From assembly GCA_029747015.1 (NCBI GenBank), contig JAKOGI010000107.1, positions 574,606-638,605 on the forward strand: a stretch of 64,000 nt of DNA, read 5' to 3'. A model generated the notes under the pieces. It was not told the origin of the DNA, did not search any database, and saw nothing but the letters and a program-made list of their open reading frames with translations. Source of the DNA: Carnegiea gigantea. Its lineage: Eukaryota; Streptophyta; Magnoliopsida; Caryophyllales; Cactaceae. This document shows positions 22,461 through 34,669 of the stretch, in pieces. The number at the start of each line of letters is the position of its first letter. Within the stretch, counting starts at the first letter, position 1. The position numbers were made by a program, and so were the translations under genes.

Positions 22461-22896
22461 AGTTCTGGGGCAAAGGAAGATAAGAAGCCAGTGGTGATCT
22501 ACTATGCTAGTAGAACATTGGATGAGGTCCAGCAGAACTACACCACGACTGAAAAGGAGTTGCTTCCGGTCCTGTACACGATGGAGAAATTCAGACCTTA
22601 TCTCCTATGTTCTAAGGTCATTGTGTACATCGACCATTCTGCACTCAAGTACCTCCTCGAGAAGAAGGATGCCAAGCCTCGCTTCATCCGCTGGATTCTG
22701 TTACTCCAAGAGTTTGACCTGTAGATCAAAGATAAGGCGGGGGCTGAGAATATCGTGGCCGATCATCTCTCCAGGCTCACTATTGAAAGCCACGACACCC
22801 CAATTGACGATGCTTTCCCTGATGAGCATCTCTTGGCCATCTCATTAAGACAAGCTCCTTGGTTCACCGATATTGCCAACTACCTGGCCATCTCGT
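22461..22896 (+). pseudogene. Athila-like RNase H, partial
   Basis: Continues the copy-2 [59 protein letters not shown] and ADHLSRL are recognisable RNase H and connector motifs. A one-base loss near 22470 shifts the frame and a stop lies at about 22722. It ends at SLRQAPWFTDIANYLA, where minus-strand gypsy tail sequence begins. Integrase and the 3' LTR of this element are missing. Confidence 0.9.
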
Positions 22897-23099
22897 TAAG
22901 ACACTTTTTTTTGCTTATTTTTTCAAAAGCCATGAAATACTTGGGTTACCTCTCAAGAAGCGCTTGTTTAAGGTTCTTAACTTGACCCTTACTTCTAGAT
23001 GGTAGACGATAACGGCACGGGAGGTGGACTAGGTGAGGTGTGAAAATGTGGAGTAGAATCCACTACCTTCCCAGTACAAGCAGAAGTGCAAGCCGCATA
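22897..23099 (-). mobile_element. 3' tail of a minus-strand Athila-like deletion derivative
   Basis: Closely matches 10754-10950. On the minus strand it reads EVRVKLRTLNKRFLRGNPSI before a stop. It meets the plus-strand RNase H at AGACACTTTTTTTT, a sequence also found at 10751. Beyond 23099 it continues into the protease region of the same element, so RT to integrase were deleted internally. Confidence 0.8.
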
Positions 23100-24000
23100 C
23101 GGGGTCCCCTATCTCTATCAAGCACTTCAATCTCAGAAATAACTACCAGAGGGTCAGCATGCTCAGGGACTGCAAGAGGTGGGGGGTTGACAGGCACTAA
23201 AGATGGTGTCGGTAGAGGGAAACAAAAACTCAAAATCTCTCCACATATCTAAAAAAATATGGTGCCCGTCTGTACGTCGATCACCGCCCCAGCAGGGGCT
23301 AGAAACGGCTTCCCTAAAATGATAGGCACTTAGGAGTTCTCATCCATATCCAGGACAATACAATCGCAGGGGATGATGAACTTACCAACCTGAGAAAGAG
23401 CATCCTCTAGAATACTCACAGGTTGCTTGATGGAGCGATCTGCGAGCTGAATGGTCAGATTGGTGAGTTGCAGATCCTACAACTGAAACCTCCTATAAAG
23501 GGAGAGAGGCATCAGGCTCATGCTACCTCCCAGGTCACAAAGAGTTCCCTCAATCTACAGATCCCCTATAGCATAGGAGATAGAAAAACTGTCTAGGTCC
23601 TACAGCTTAGGTGGTGACTTTCTCTGCAAGACTACGCTGCGCACCTCTCCACTAGGGACCATTGGTCCTCCTTGAGGCTCACCTTTCCTGGAAAGAAGTT
23701 CTTTCAAAAATTTAGATGAGCTGTTGCTTCTTTGAGAGCCTCCAAGAAAGGGGTATTAACATAGACTCACCTCAAAATATCCACGAATCGCTCAAATCTG
23801 GCTCAAGTTGAGGGAGCTTGGCCCAGGCTAACCTCTGAAGTTAGGGTACAAGTGGCTGATAGGGGCGAGCTGGAGGTTGAGGACTAATATTCCCAATAGA
23901 GCTCAAATTTCCCTTTTCCTTCTGCTCATCAGTTTCTGCAGAATCAGGAACTGAAATTGTCTCCTGGAGAACCATCACAAGACTCTCCTTTAACCCCTCA
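23100..24000 (-). pseudogene. Athila-like protease region, minus copy, degraded
   Basis: On the minus strand, motifs parallel to 14424-14720 are readable: GSMSLMPLSLYRRF near 23525, LTIQLADRSIKQPV near 23440, VGKFIIPCDCIVLDM near 23370 and VPIILGKPFLAPAGAVIDV near 23290. Stops interrupt them. It would be retropepsin; it is dead and about 25-30% different from copy 1 by eye. Confidence 0.82.
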
Positions 24001-25440
24001 CCCATTACAGAAAGGGCGTTGATGTGGCCCTTGGGGTTTGTTTCAGGCTGGCTTGGTAGTTGCCCCTAAGGCCTGGATAAGTAGCTAACGTGCTGGGCTA
24101 TCTGGGCGATCTGAGTGTCCATCGCCCTTTAATGGAAGGCCATAGTATCGAACTTGGAGGTCAGCTAATTGATCGACACATTAAGAGCTTCATTAGTCTT
24201 AGTTTGAGTCGCTATGAATTACTCCATGAGACTCTCCAAGTTTGATCTGAGTTATTAAGGTGGTGGTGGTGGAATGTAGGTGGCTCTGTACTGGAACTCA
24301 GGTGGCTATATGACATTCTGAGGTTGAGGGTTGGGGTTCCTGTAAGAGGGTTTTGAGTAGCTTTTTCACCCCAAACTGTGAGCATTGGGCATGAATTGTT
24401 CTGTGGTGGTGGGTTAAAACTGTGTAGGGCATTACTGTGCTCAATGGAAGAGGAAATATTGTAGCACTCAGCAGATGTGTGCCCCTACACACCACAGATC
24501 TCACAAATGGCATATACCCCAACTAATGGCCCTAAAGAGCTACCTGGAACTAAGCAGTTATCCACTTTGTCAAGTTGTTGGACCAATGCATTTACTCTGC
24601 TGGCTAAGAGTGTAACTGCATCGAAATTGTACTTGCCACCGCTCCTCCTTGGGGTGGCCCTCTCGCTCAACTAGTGATAATTTTTGGAGGCCATCTCTTC
24701 CAACAATACCTTCGCTGCCTTAATGAACTTCCCTATGAGAGCTCCTTCTGTAGTGGCATCTACTGAGATCTTGACTGACTGTTCTAGTCCATTGTAGAAT
24801 GTCTGGACCAGCAGTCAGTCAAGAACACCATGGTAGAGGCACTGCCGCTGGAGGTCCTTGAACCTCTCACATGCCTCGTACAAGGACTCCCCATCTCTCT
24901 GACAGAATGAGGTGATGTCGGTCCTCAACTTGTAGTTTTTCCAGGCAGGAAGTATTTGCTAAGGAATGCCTTTGAAAGAACCTCCCAAGTAGTGAATGAG
25001 TTGGGCTCTTCATTTTGCAACCAGTCACTGGCTCTGTCCTTTAATGAGAAAGAGAAAAGTCACAGCTGAATCACATTGGTAGACACGTCGTTGACTTTAA
25101 TGGTGTCGCATTGCGCAAGGAACTTGCGAAGATGCGCATTGCAGTTGTCCGGGGGATGTCCACCGAACTGGTCTCGCTCCACGAAAGTAATGAGTGCGGG
25201 GCTAAGCTCGAAGTTATTAGCTTCGACTGTCGGATTCACAAGGGATGATGTGATACCCGATGCTTGCGGCAGGGCATGGTCACGCAACACCCTTTGTTCT
25301 TGCCCTGCCATCTGTACTACTGCCCTCTTCCTTTTTCTCGCTTCTCCACCCCGCTTTTGAGCAGTTGCTTCAATTTCAGGATTGATTAGGACAAGGTTTT
25401 GATTCCCTTGGCTCCTCTTGTACATACAAAACGGACGCTA
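24001..25440 (-). pseudogene. Athila-like Gag, minus copy, degraded
   Basis: The start is near 25425 (MYKRSQGNQNLVLINPEIEA), homologous to the Gag at 12490. The region continues through VEANNFELSPALITFVERDQ, then a capsid part (SLKDRASDWLQNEEPNSF, AFLSKYFLPGKTTKLRTDI). A partial zinc knuckle (ICEICGV...GHTSAEC) lies near 24490. Stops near 25060, 24830, 24670 and 24482 and several further breaks disable it. Confidence 0.88.
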
Positions 25441-25553
25441 CCCAAGCCTAAACAGTTTTGAGCAAGAATAAAGAAGAAGCAAAAACTACAAAAAGGAAAA
25501 TAAAAGCCTAGTCTAGATTATTTCAATCGGTTCTAATATTGAAAGGAACAAGG

Positions 25554-25571
25554 TCCCCGGCAACGGCGCCA
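25554..25571 (-). other. Athila-type primer-binding site (Asp tRNA type)
   Basis: Minus strand TGGCGCCGTTGCCGGGGA, six bases after the LTR end ATATCA. It is the standard form for Athila/Tat elements and fixes the orientation of the element. Confidence 0.93.
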
Positions 25572-25577
25572 AAAACT

Positions 25578-27530
25578 TGATATCTTAAATTTACCACAAG
25601 TGCACGGTGCCAATGTAATTAGCAGGGGGTTGTGCAAAAAAATCCGAAACTGAAAACCGAACCAAAAAATCGAAAAACCCGAACCGAAAAACCAGTTAAC
25701 TGAACAAATTTTTCAAAAAAGTCGGTTCGGTTAACCGAACTGAAAATTTTTTCAGTTTGATTACTGTTCGGATTATTTGAAAATTCGGTTAACCGCCTGT
25801 TAACCGAACTGAAAATAATTTTATTTTTTTAAAAAATTATACATAAAAAATAATAAATTTCAGTAAGAAAGTGCACTTTTTTATTATTTATAAATGGTAA
25901 CCACAGTTTAATTTTTATAAAAAGAATTTAAACATAAGATAATGACAATTTTAGGTAAGAAATTATAAGTTTTTTATTATTTGTAAACTGTTAACCGATA
26001 ACTGAATGGAAAGATCGATTAACCGAACCGAAAAACCGGTTCACCGAAATTTTCGGTTCGGTTACAGTTCGGGTTTTGAACGAACCGAAATTTTCGGTTA
26101 ACTGAAAAACGGTTACAGTTCGGAATTTTTTGAACCGAAGAACAGGTTAATCGATTTTCGATTAACTGGAATTCCGATTAACCGGTTTTGCACACCCCTA
26201 GTTAGCAGCTGGAAAGTACAGGTTGTATCCATAGGGAACTCGCCTTCGATTACCAGAACTAGTTCAGACACTCTATCTAGGCCAAATCAAGGTGTAGGTT
26301 TGTATTTAAAAACCATGAAGATGTTGGCAACTAAAGAATTGAATAAAACAGTAGAATATTAAAGCACCTAGGTTGAGACATTAACACAATTATGCTAGTG
26401 AATCATTTATTAACCCCAATCAAAAGAAATTAAGCATGTGTTTCTGAATGGATGGATTGTCAATTAAGCCCATCTTCTCCCTCTCTCAAAGGTCAAAAAC
26501 TAATCCTACAACTAAAGCCACCTATTTTCATGGGATTAAGTCAAAGGATTACAAAGTCTACAATCTCTGATCCCAATTAGAACTTCAATTATTTTCATAT
26601 CAAAATCCTAATTGTCTACTAAATCACACTAGGTAAAGGTTCCATCTTTTAATGCTCTCATATACCGGAATAACAATGGATGCATACTCTTTCAAGCAAT
26701 TTGTCAAACACATACTGTGCAAAGCAGAATTCATAATCACAGGTATGGTGAAAACCATATTTTAGGGCTAATTCATGATTCAATAAAGACAATTGGCCTC
26801 AATCCCAACCTAAGTTGGGAGATTAGCCACACATCATACTAAAATTCAACAATCCAATCACTAAAGGAATAAACATGATTCAACCAAAATTCTAGAACAA
26901 CAATGAAAGAAAGAGAGAGGGGATTGGGGAACAAACTTGAATTAATCGCTATCTGGAAAGTAGAACCGTCTTCAATGTTTATGAATTCAGTTCAAGAGCA
27001 CAGACTAAACTCTTTAAACTCAACCCTAAGAATCTCCTTTGAGAAAAGTATGTGAAGAGAAAACTAAATCCCCTAAAACAGCCCCGAGAGAAACATTAAA
27101 TTGTGCAGGCAGAGGAATTGGCACGGTTGTGCCTTGTGGCATGGTGGGACCGTGCCAAAAATTTGGCACAACCTGCCAATGTTTTCCACGGGTCATGCCA
27201 CAGTGCTGGTCGCGCTCTTGTGAGAGTTTGACGTGGCAAGGTTGTGCTTTCCAGTATGAGGCATCCGTGCCAAATCTCTAGGACTCCCGCGGAGCTTCGA
27301 GTGACCTCTTTTGCACCTTGAAACTTGCCTTTTTGGCACTCTTTTATACTAATCATCATCGATCCTTCTGTTCCTTCAGTAGAACTCTTGAAAACACGGA
27401 AAGTTATTATATGAGCGAAATATATGTCATCAACAGAGGCCGATTTGACCCTTTCTCAGCAAGATCAAACATGAAAACATTGGGGAAGGGGATCAAATCA
27501 GGGCTAAAATAAGGTCAAAATATAGTATCA
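25578..27530 (-). mobile_element. Athila-like 5' LTR, minus, interrupted by a MITE
   Basis: Starts TGATACTATATTTTGACC at 27530 and ends GATATCA at 25578. Without the MITE it is about 1370 bp, the same length class as 10954-12330. It carries the GC palindrome cluster at about 27118-27275. Confidence 0.88.
25626..26201. mobile_element. hAT-type MITE rich in CCGAACCG motifs
   Basis: 576 bp. The ends are GGGGTTGTGCAAAA and, from the right, TAGGGGTGTGCAAAACCGG. It is flanked by TTAGCAG at 25619-25625 and 26202-26208 (7 bp identical, 8 bp with one mismatch), as expected for hAT. Both arms consist of CCGAACCG and GGTTAACCG repeats, so the transcript could fold into a long hairpin. No coding capacity. 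Confidence 0.82.
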
Positions 27531-27675
27531 ATGGAATTCTGAAATTCCATCGCCAAGTGCTTAGCAATGAGTGAAAATTGAACAACCCAATTTCGTCGCT
27601 GAAATTAAAATTTCGTCGTTATTCTGCGCTTTTCCGTCGCTGATTCCATCATTATATGGACTTCTTTTTGCAGTG
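27531..27675. mobile_element. CACTA transposon terminal fragment
   Basis: Ends TTTTTGCAGTG, whose complement CACTGCAAAAAGAAG is a CACTA-type terminal inverted repeat. It is preceded by repeated CGACGAAAT/TTTCGTCGC subterminal motifs (27590-27655). Only about 145 bp remain; the other side is cut by the gypsy LTR. Confidence 0.65.
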
Positions 27676-30608
27676 ACCTAGAACTTGTGACACTAAGGTG
27701 ATGTTTTGGTTGGCTGTAAACGACCTTGTAATGTAAACAAGTTTGTAATTGTGTTTCCATTATCTGGTTTGGTTGTGAGACAGTATTGGAAATGACAATA
27801 TTATAATTATGATTACCACAAATTATGTAATTATAATTACATCACAAAGTTGATTGTATTACATTACATTGAACCAAACATCACATAACATATTTGTACA
27901 TTCGCACTTGGACATATAAATGACACTTGGACCGGTGAATTAGACTGAAGCTCCTCAAAACTCCTTGAAAGTAATCAGCTTGACGCTTGCACACATACTT
28001 CTATAAGATATTTGTGTCCCTCATTATGTAACATAGCCAATAGCAAACATGATCTCTATAGTTCATCAGTTAAGAACAACATAAAGGAGACAGAAATATC
28101 TCATCTACCATTTTTAATATCAAATGTTTTTTAATGAACTACATGCAAAAGAAGTCATTCTCATAATAAGAACCATAACTTCATCCTTTAGCAATTGATT
28201 AAATAGCTAGGTGTTAGGTTAAAACTTATGACAAAAATGAACTTATATCCCGACATGTTCCAAGTTAATAAGCTTACTTTGCATGCAAAAGTAAAAACAA
28301 TCAATAATATGGTTATTACTAAAGCTTACTTTGCATGCGAAACCAAAACTATAACCATGAATGATTTCACCAAAAGAGAAATACCACATAAAAAATCTCA
28401 TTTATGAATGTTACAAGAAATAAAAAGGTTAGTATATTATCTTACAAAATAAATCGTGAGACTATTTAGTGTGAGAATTTTAATGTTGGTAGACACATGA
28501 TCCAACCCATATTTAACTTTATTTATTCTCTCTAACAAAAAAAAAAATTGAGTATCAAACAAAATAGTTTAAATTCAGTATTAAACAAATGGGTTAAAAT
28601 TATGTGTGTTCCAATTGGTAAAAGTTTTAGATTTGACTCTAACTTTTTTTTCTTTTTTGTTGGAGAGGATGTAATTAAATTGAGCCGATCCCGATACTAT
28701 CTTAATCAAATATGAGTTCGACTTACGTTGACTCGAAACCTTCTAAATTGGTAGAGTTTGGGCTCGAGTTTGGGCTCGGCGATAACTCATATTTTATGTG
28801 CAATTTTGTTCTCGTTTTACCCAGTTTTGAGTCCGTCAAATAATTTTTATAAAAAAATAATACATAATTTATATAATTTTTAGGTGAGAAATAAGGGATA
28901 CCAACCAAATAATTCAATCTGACGATGTGAAAACCCAAATCTTATGCAACCTAGAAGGAGTGTGAATTAATCTGACTCTGCTCAACGAAATTAGTAGCAG
29001 TGACCAATTATTTACATGTGAATTAATCATGTGAGCCGAATTTGCAAGCAAGCAACTCCCAATCTCTCCAACCAAGGGCCAACCTCACATGGCCAATTCA
29101 TTAAAAACCAGGCTTTTGACCCGTAAGGCTCGGTGCTCATGTATTTAAAATGGTTGGGAGGTCACTTAGATTAAATTTGTGCAATTTAATTCGGCAACAA
29201 AGACTCATGCAAGATACTATGGGAGGAGCGTCAGGGCATCCATCCTCCAGGCATGTCATGTATTCTCATCCATCCAATTTTTCTTCTTTTATTTTTATTT
29301 TTTTATTCAAAAGGCAATAACATTTGGGTTGATGGGTTAAGAAGAAATTAAGTTTGTCTAGATAATTTGTCTTCTCTTTGCACTTCATTTGTGAATCTAG
29401 ATAGAGAGTTTAGTTTTTAAATTTCATAATTCCGTATCTGAACATCAAATCTTCATTATAGTGCATTAAGTATATCATTAATTTGATATTATGATTCATC
29501 TAATTTCAACGGTTTTGTCTCTTCCTATGATCAGTTAAGCCATTGATCTAGGATTATAATGGATCTTGACTAATAATGTTTTTTATTTACTAATTTCTTT
29601 TGGGTTATTTTTATGTCATTTGTTGCATAATTTGAGTTTTATATTTGATTTTAGTTTATACATGTTTTTCAATAGATTAATTTGCTATCTCATTTTCTTG
29701 TTAATTATAGTTGTTAATTGAATATATTATACTATAAACTAGTTGAGTTATGCCAAAATTGAATAATTTATGCCAATCTCTAGATAGTTTATCTCAAAAT
29801 GATAATTATAATTAATCTTTTTGAACTTTTGGCCTAACACTCGTAGCTTAGGTTGTGAGAGACTGATTGAATCCAAAATTGGAACTAGTAATTCAACATT
29901 AAGCCAATGGTGAAGTACAAGCCCTATTTTCTCTTTACTCGGTCTCTCTTGGCTTTCTAGATTTTTTTTAGTTCTATTATTTTGTTAAACTCCATAATAT
30001 ATAATTATTTTTTAATTATTCAAAAAAAGTAAATTTGAAATTGTTGTTATTCTTTAGGGGACTAGTATGCAGTTGACCTTGTGCACTATCAAGCAAAAAG
30101 GGTTTTTAAACTAAACATAGAATCCATGTCACTCAAGCTTGGGCTTGGATGTACATTCGGTGGTTTGGAGTTCGACTTAAGCTCATTCTTTTTCTTTTTT
30201 TTGGGGTCAAAAAGGTTTTGAATCAAAGACTGCACTAAAAGCTAGTTCCTAGAATTTTTCCCTGCATTCAAGGCTATAATAAAATTTTGTTGATCTAATT
30301 CTAATTTATGCTCTCCATGCAGACACACAAGGAAAAAAATGAACCAATCAAGCAAAACCAAGATGAGCTTGGACTTGGCTCAATAAACTTGGATTGAGAT
30401 CTTGTACAGCTGGAGGGGGGCTACCATATATAGTCCACCTATCCAACAGCTGAGAATTTTCTTTAAAAATTTAGAGAATAAGAGATGAATCCATTAATTA
30501 AAGGACATATGACATCTATAATTGACATCATGTTTAAACAAATATAGAACTAAAAATAGCAAAACGAACCTTTCATTTGAGACAACTAATTAAAACACTT
30601 ATGAATAC
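27676..30608. repeat. Segment A of a dispersed duplication, left part
   Basis: Aligns through most of its length with 58224-60867 in the same orientation, roughly 85-90% identical by eye. It includes a MITE at 27697, the stretch around 29400-30000 and the end ACACTTATGAATAC. About 28400-28720 is present here but absent from B. No coding frame is supported. It is interrupted at 30609 by a copia insertion and continues at 33334. Confidence 0.85.
27697..27885. mobile_element. Tourist-like MITE (copy in segment A)
   Basis: 189 bp with ends GGTGATGTTTTGG and CCAAACATCACA and TAA on both sides (27694-27696, 27886-27888), the Harbinger target duplication. The orthologous copy is at 58249-58439, so insertion preceded the segmental duplication. 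Confidence 0.85.
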
Positions 30609-31234
30609 TGTTGGATTTCGTGGCCTAAAATCCAAGTACCGGCACGGTGGGACCGTGCTACACAAGACACGGGCATGTCAAGATGAAGAACGTCCAGTCG
30701 AAGAGGACAGAAAAACAGCACGGTGGTGCCGTGCCATGTGGCACGGCCGTGCCATGTGGCACTGGGTGACCGTGCCACGTGGCACGGTCGTGCCCCGTGT
30801 TTTTACGCCGCCTTTTTCGGAAGGCGGTTAGGGTTCTGTTCGAGGGGGGATTCCACCTGGCGGCTAGGGTTGCATGCTAAGGGGGAAAACCCTACTGTTT
30901 AGACCCTATATAAAGACGGTCAAGTCTAGGATCTAAATAACTCCAGTACTCATACATACATTGAGAGATAGAAGTACTTTGTGAGAGATTACAATAGAGG
31001 TTGTAATTCTGCTCTTAGATCAAATCACCGTGGTGATTGTGATCGTGTTGTATTCTTCCTGCTCGTAGTGAATTGTTTTGGTGCTGTTGCCGTCCGTGAT
31101 TTTTCCCGCATTGGGTTTTCCACGTTAAATCTCTTGTCTTCTTATTTCTGTTTTCTGTTATTCACTTGAATTCTGAATCTCTAACTCATCCTATCGCTTC
31201 CGCTATTATTGTTGCTCTAATATTATTCCTAACA
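30609..31234 (+). mobile_element. Copia 5' LTR inserted in segment A
   Basis: 626 bp, TGTTGG...CCTAACA, with a CTATATAAAG TATA box at about 30906. Target duplication AATAC at 30604-30608 and 33334-33338. GC palindromes fill 30641-30800. By eye it differs from the 3' LTR by about 6%, mostly transitions. Confidence 0.93.
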
Positions 31235-31248
31235 AGTGGTATCAGAGC
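31235..31248 (+). other. Copia primer-binding site
   Basis: AGTGGTATCAGAGC immediately after the LTR end CCTAACA; Met tRNA type. Confidence 0.93.
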
Positions 31249-31260
31249 TTTGGTTATAGG

Positions 31261-32604
31261 ATGTCTTCTATCATGAAGGTAGATATTCAGAAATTCGATG
31301 GGGAGATTAGTTTTAATCTCTGGAAGGTGCAGATGAGAGCAGTTCTCATTCAGCACGGGTTGTGGAAGGTTCTGAAGGGACCTCACGTGAAACCTAAGAA
31401 GATGACAAAAGAACAGTGAGCTGAAGATGTGAAGAAGAGACGTGGGTCGTTGACGGAGGACGAATGGGAGGAACTGGAGTTGAAAGCAGTTTCAGCCATA
31501 CAGTTGTGCTTGGCACCACATGTCCTGCGAGAGGTGCTTGATAAGACAACTGCGATGGATCTTTGGGCTCGGCTAGAGGAACTCTACATGACGAAAAGTC
31601 TCGCCAACAAGATCCATTTGAAGGAAAGGTTGTATACCTTTCGTATGGCTGAAGGTACCCCTGTCCAAAAGCATTTGAATGAGTTTAACTCTATTCTTGT
31701 TGACTTGGAGAGTCTAGATGTGAAAGCAGAGGATGAGGATAAGGCTATTTTGCTTGTTGTATCGTTACCCCCTTCTTATAAACACTTTAAGGAGATTATG
31801 CTATATAGTAATTCTAATACTATATCGTTTAAAGATGTTAAGTCAAACCTGTTGTCTAAGGAGAAGTTTAATCTTGACATTCATGTTGATTCTGCTGAGG
31901 GATTAGTAGTAAGAGATACAACAATTGAAAAGGGGAACGGTAATAGGAGTAAGAACCGTTCTAAGTCTAAAAATCCTCATGCTGGTAAGACCTGCAATTA
32001 CTGTGGTAAATTGGGTCATATTGTTGCTAACTGCTAAAAATTACAAAAGAAGAAGGAGAAAGAAGAAGATAATTCTCAAGAGCCTGCTGAAGTTTCATTT
32101 GCTGAATCTGATTCTGATGGTGACGTTCTGTTTGCTACCTCTACTGAAAGGGGGAGCGATTCTGATTGGATTCTTGATTCTGGGTGTACCTATCATATGT
32201 ATCCTCACAAGGATTGGTTTTCAACATATGATCCAGTTGACTCAACTGTTGTTCACATGGGCAATAATGCCAAATGTAATGTAACTGGAATCGGTACTGT
32301 TAAAATCAAAACCCATGATGGTGCTGTCAGGACATTATCGAATGTTCGTTACGTTCCTGACTTGAAGCGTAACCTCATCTCGTTGGGCACCCTTGAATCC
32401 AAAAGGTGCAAATATTCAGCTGAAGGTGGAGTTCTGAAGGTCTCAAAGGGCAGTAGGATTCTGCTGAAGGGTTTGAGGCAAGGAGGCCTCTATGTCTTGC
32501 AGGCATCTACTGTGACAGATTATATGAAGGAAAATTCATATAAGTCATCTCCCAGAGCTAAGTTCAAGCATTGCTTGGACTTAGTTGGTATTCGCAGTAT
32601 TTGA
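31261..32604 (+). pseudogene. Copia Gag-protease, broken by nonsense changes; rest of pol missing
   Basis: The start methionine at 31261 begins MSSIMKVDIQKFDG, then FNLWKVQMRAVL. A UBN2-type Gag domain follows (about residues 60-200: LWARLEELYMTKSLANKIHL, YTFRMAEGTPVQKHLNEF). The CCHC zinc knuckle CNYCGKLGHIVANC is at about 31993-32034. The retropepsin motif WILDSGCTYHM is near 32167, followed by VRYVPDLKRNLISLGTL. In-frame stops at 31417-31419 and 32035-32037 disable it. After about 32590 the GAG-pre-integrase region ends abruptly and 100 bp later the 3' LTR starts, so integrase, RT and RNase H are deleted. It is a deletion derivative dependent on other elements. Confidence 0.9.
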
Positions 32605-32705
32605 GCGCCCTTCGAAGCATTACCCCCTGGAAGGGGCGTCACCCTTCGGGGTGCGATGACGGAGTCAGAAAGCAGTGATTGGAGATTTTGGTCCAAGGTG
32701 GAGAT

Positions 32706-33333
32706 TGTTAGGTTCGTTGGCCCAAAATCCAAGTACCGGCACGGTGGAACCGTGCTATACAAGATACGGGCGTGTCAAGACGAAGAACGTCCAGTTGAAG
32801 AGGATAGAAAAACGGCATGGTGGTGGCGTGCCATGTGGCACGGCCGTGCCATGTGGCACTGGGTGACCGTGCCACGTGGCACAGTCATGCCCCGTGTTTT
32901 TACGCCGCCTCTTTCGGAAGGCGGTTAGGGTTCTGTTTGAGGGGGGATTCCACCTGGCGGTTAGGGTTGCATGCTAAGGGAGAAAACCCTACTGTTTAGA
33001 CCCTATATAAAGAGGGTCAAGCCTATGATCTAAATAACTCCAGTACTCATACATACATTGAGAGGTAGAAATACTTTGTGAGAGATTACAATAGAGAGGT
33101 TGTAATTCTGCTCTTAGATCAAATCACTGCGGTGATTGTGATCGTGTTGTATTCTTCCTGCTCATAGTGAATTGCTTTGGTGCTGTCGCCGTCCGTGGTT
33201 TTTCCCGCATTGGATTTTCCACGTTAAATCTCTTGTCTTCTTATTTCTGTTTTCTGTTATTTACTTGAATTCTGAATCTCTAACTCATCCTATCGCTTCC
33301 ACTATTATTGTTGCTCTAATATTTTTCCTAACA
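32706..33333 (+). mobile_element. Copia 3' LTR
   Basis: 628 bp, preceded by the purine tract AAGGTGGAGAT. TATA box CTATATAAAG near 33004. It ends CCTAACA and is followed by the AATAC target duplication. Confidence 0.93.
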
Positions 33334-33999
33334 AATACTCTTCTTCTACTCAATCGTCGCTTCTTGATGTAGCCTCGAGCAAGGAGATCCATCAATCTTT
33401 TATAACTATCTGTTCAAAAAGATTTATTTGCTCTCATAGTCCATATTTAAAGAACTGATGCATGGCAATTGCAGAGAGATCTTACTATCAATTAATAATT
33501 TAATTGCAGACAAGCAAAATGACCCAAAATTGACTTGATAGATCCGCTCTATGAGGAAGAGATAATACCACAACCAAAAGAGAGTGTAGATAAAAATTCT
33601 CATAAATGAAGATTGAACATTTATTAGGAGAAGATATACTATAAAGACCACAAATGATGGAGATTTTGCCTATGATAAGCCCTAGGAAACAAAAAGAAGG
33701 CTATATTTTTTTTTGGGGGGGGGGAGAGAAGAGGAGGGAAGAAGGAAGAAGCTAGTTACAATTTTTTTAATCACGAGTAGTAAAATTGTTTTACCATTAA
33801 TGGTAGATTTTATAATGATTTAAAATTTCAATTGTTCAATGAACTAACTGCAACATCACAATCCCCTTTCAACTACAAAGGATCATCAGTGCTTGTATGA
33901 ATTGCCTAGGAGTACATAGCTATGTAGTCTCGATCTAACAATAGTATAAATATGCAACTCAACACATGCGAAAGCCTATATTTCTTTTCACATTTGTTG
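33334..33999. repeat. Segment A, right part
   Basis: Continues the match to segment B (60868-61531): TTGATGTAGCCT, the G-rich run near 33715, and GTATAAATATGCA near 33945. Similarity stops near the CACATTTG at about 33990. No gene seen. Confidence 0.85.
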
Positions 34000-34012
34000 T
34001 CACCAATGTTAC

Positions 34013-34640
34013 CAGAACCGGACCGGACCGACTGGTTTAATCGTGAACCGAACAACAGTCCGGTCCGATCACTGGCGATGAACCACTGCCCTACTAAGCC
34101 GGTCAAGAACTAGTCAAGACCTAGTTGAACCGCTGGTTTTCACGGTTGGATCGGGTACTTGGACTGGTTCAAGACCCTCCCCTGTCTTTTTTTGGTACCA
34201 TTAAAAAATTGCAATTTGTTGTCAAGTAGTTTCGAATCCTTGATCTTTGCCTACTTTATGTTCACTTACAAATTTATATCTATTTGTTATTCATTTAAAT
34301 TTTCCTCCCTATCCATTGAATCCTTTTCGTAATTGATTACATATTAACAATTCTAAATAATATCTTGTCCACTTCTTCATCAATTTTTGATCAAATTAAA
34401 TAATTTTATTTTTGTTACTCACAAGGAAATTCATAAAAAGCTTTGGAATTTAAGAAATTCATTACTAAAATATTTTAATTTAAAAATTCATGATAGTATT
34501 ATTAAAAGTTTTCTACCTATTTAAGTTCAACATTTACTTATATAAATAAAAAAGTATTCATAATTTGATAAATATGATAAAAAACAGTTTTATCTGGTCT
34601 AACTGGTTGGACCGATCCAAGCGTCGACCCACTTATATAA
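34013..34640. repeat. GGACCGG-rich element, probable old DNA transposon
   Basis: GC-rich ends in an AT-rich setting. The left end carries repeated ACCGGACCGGACCGAC and CCGGTCCGATC motifs. The right end at about 34590-34630 has CTGGTTGGACCGATCC in complementary sense. The interior is AT-rich and noncoding. A decayed TIR element is likely, but ends and target site are not clear. Confidence 0.35.
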
Positions 34641-34669
34641 ATAAAATATGATAATGTCAGCTAGCTATA

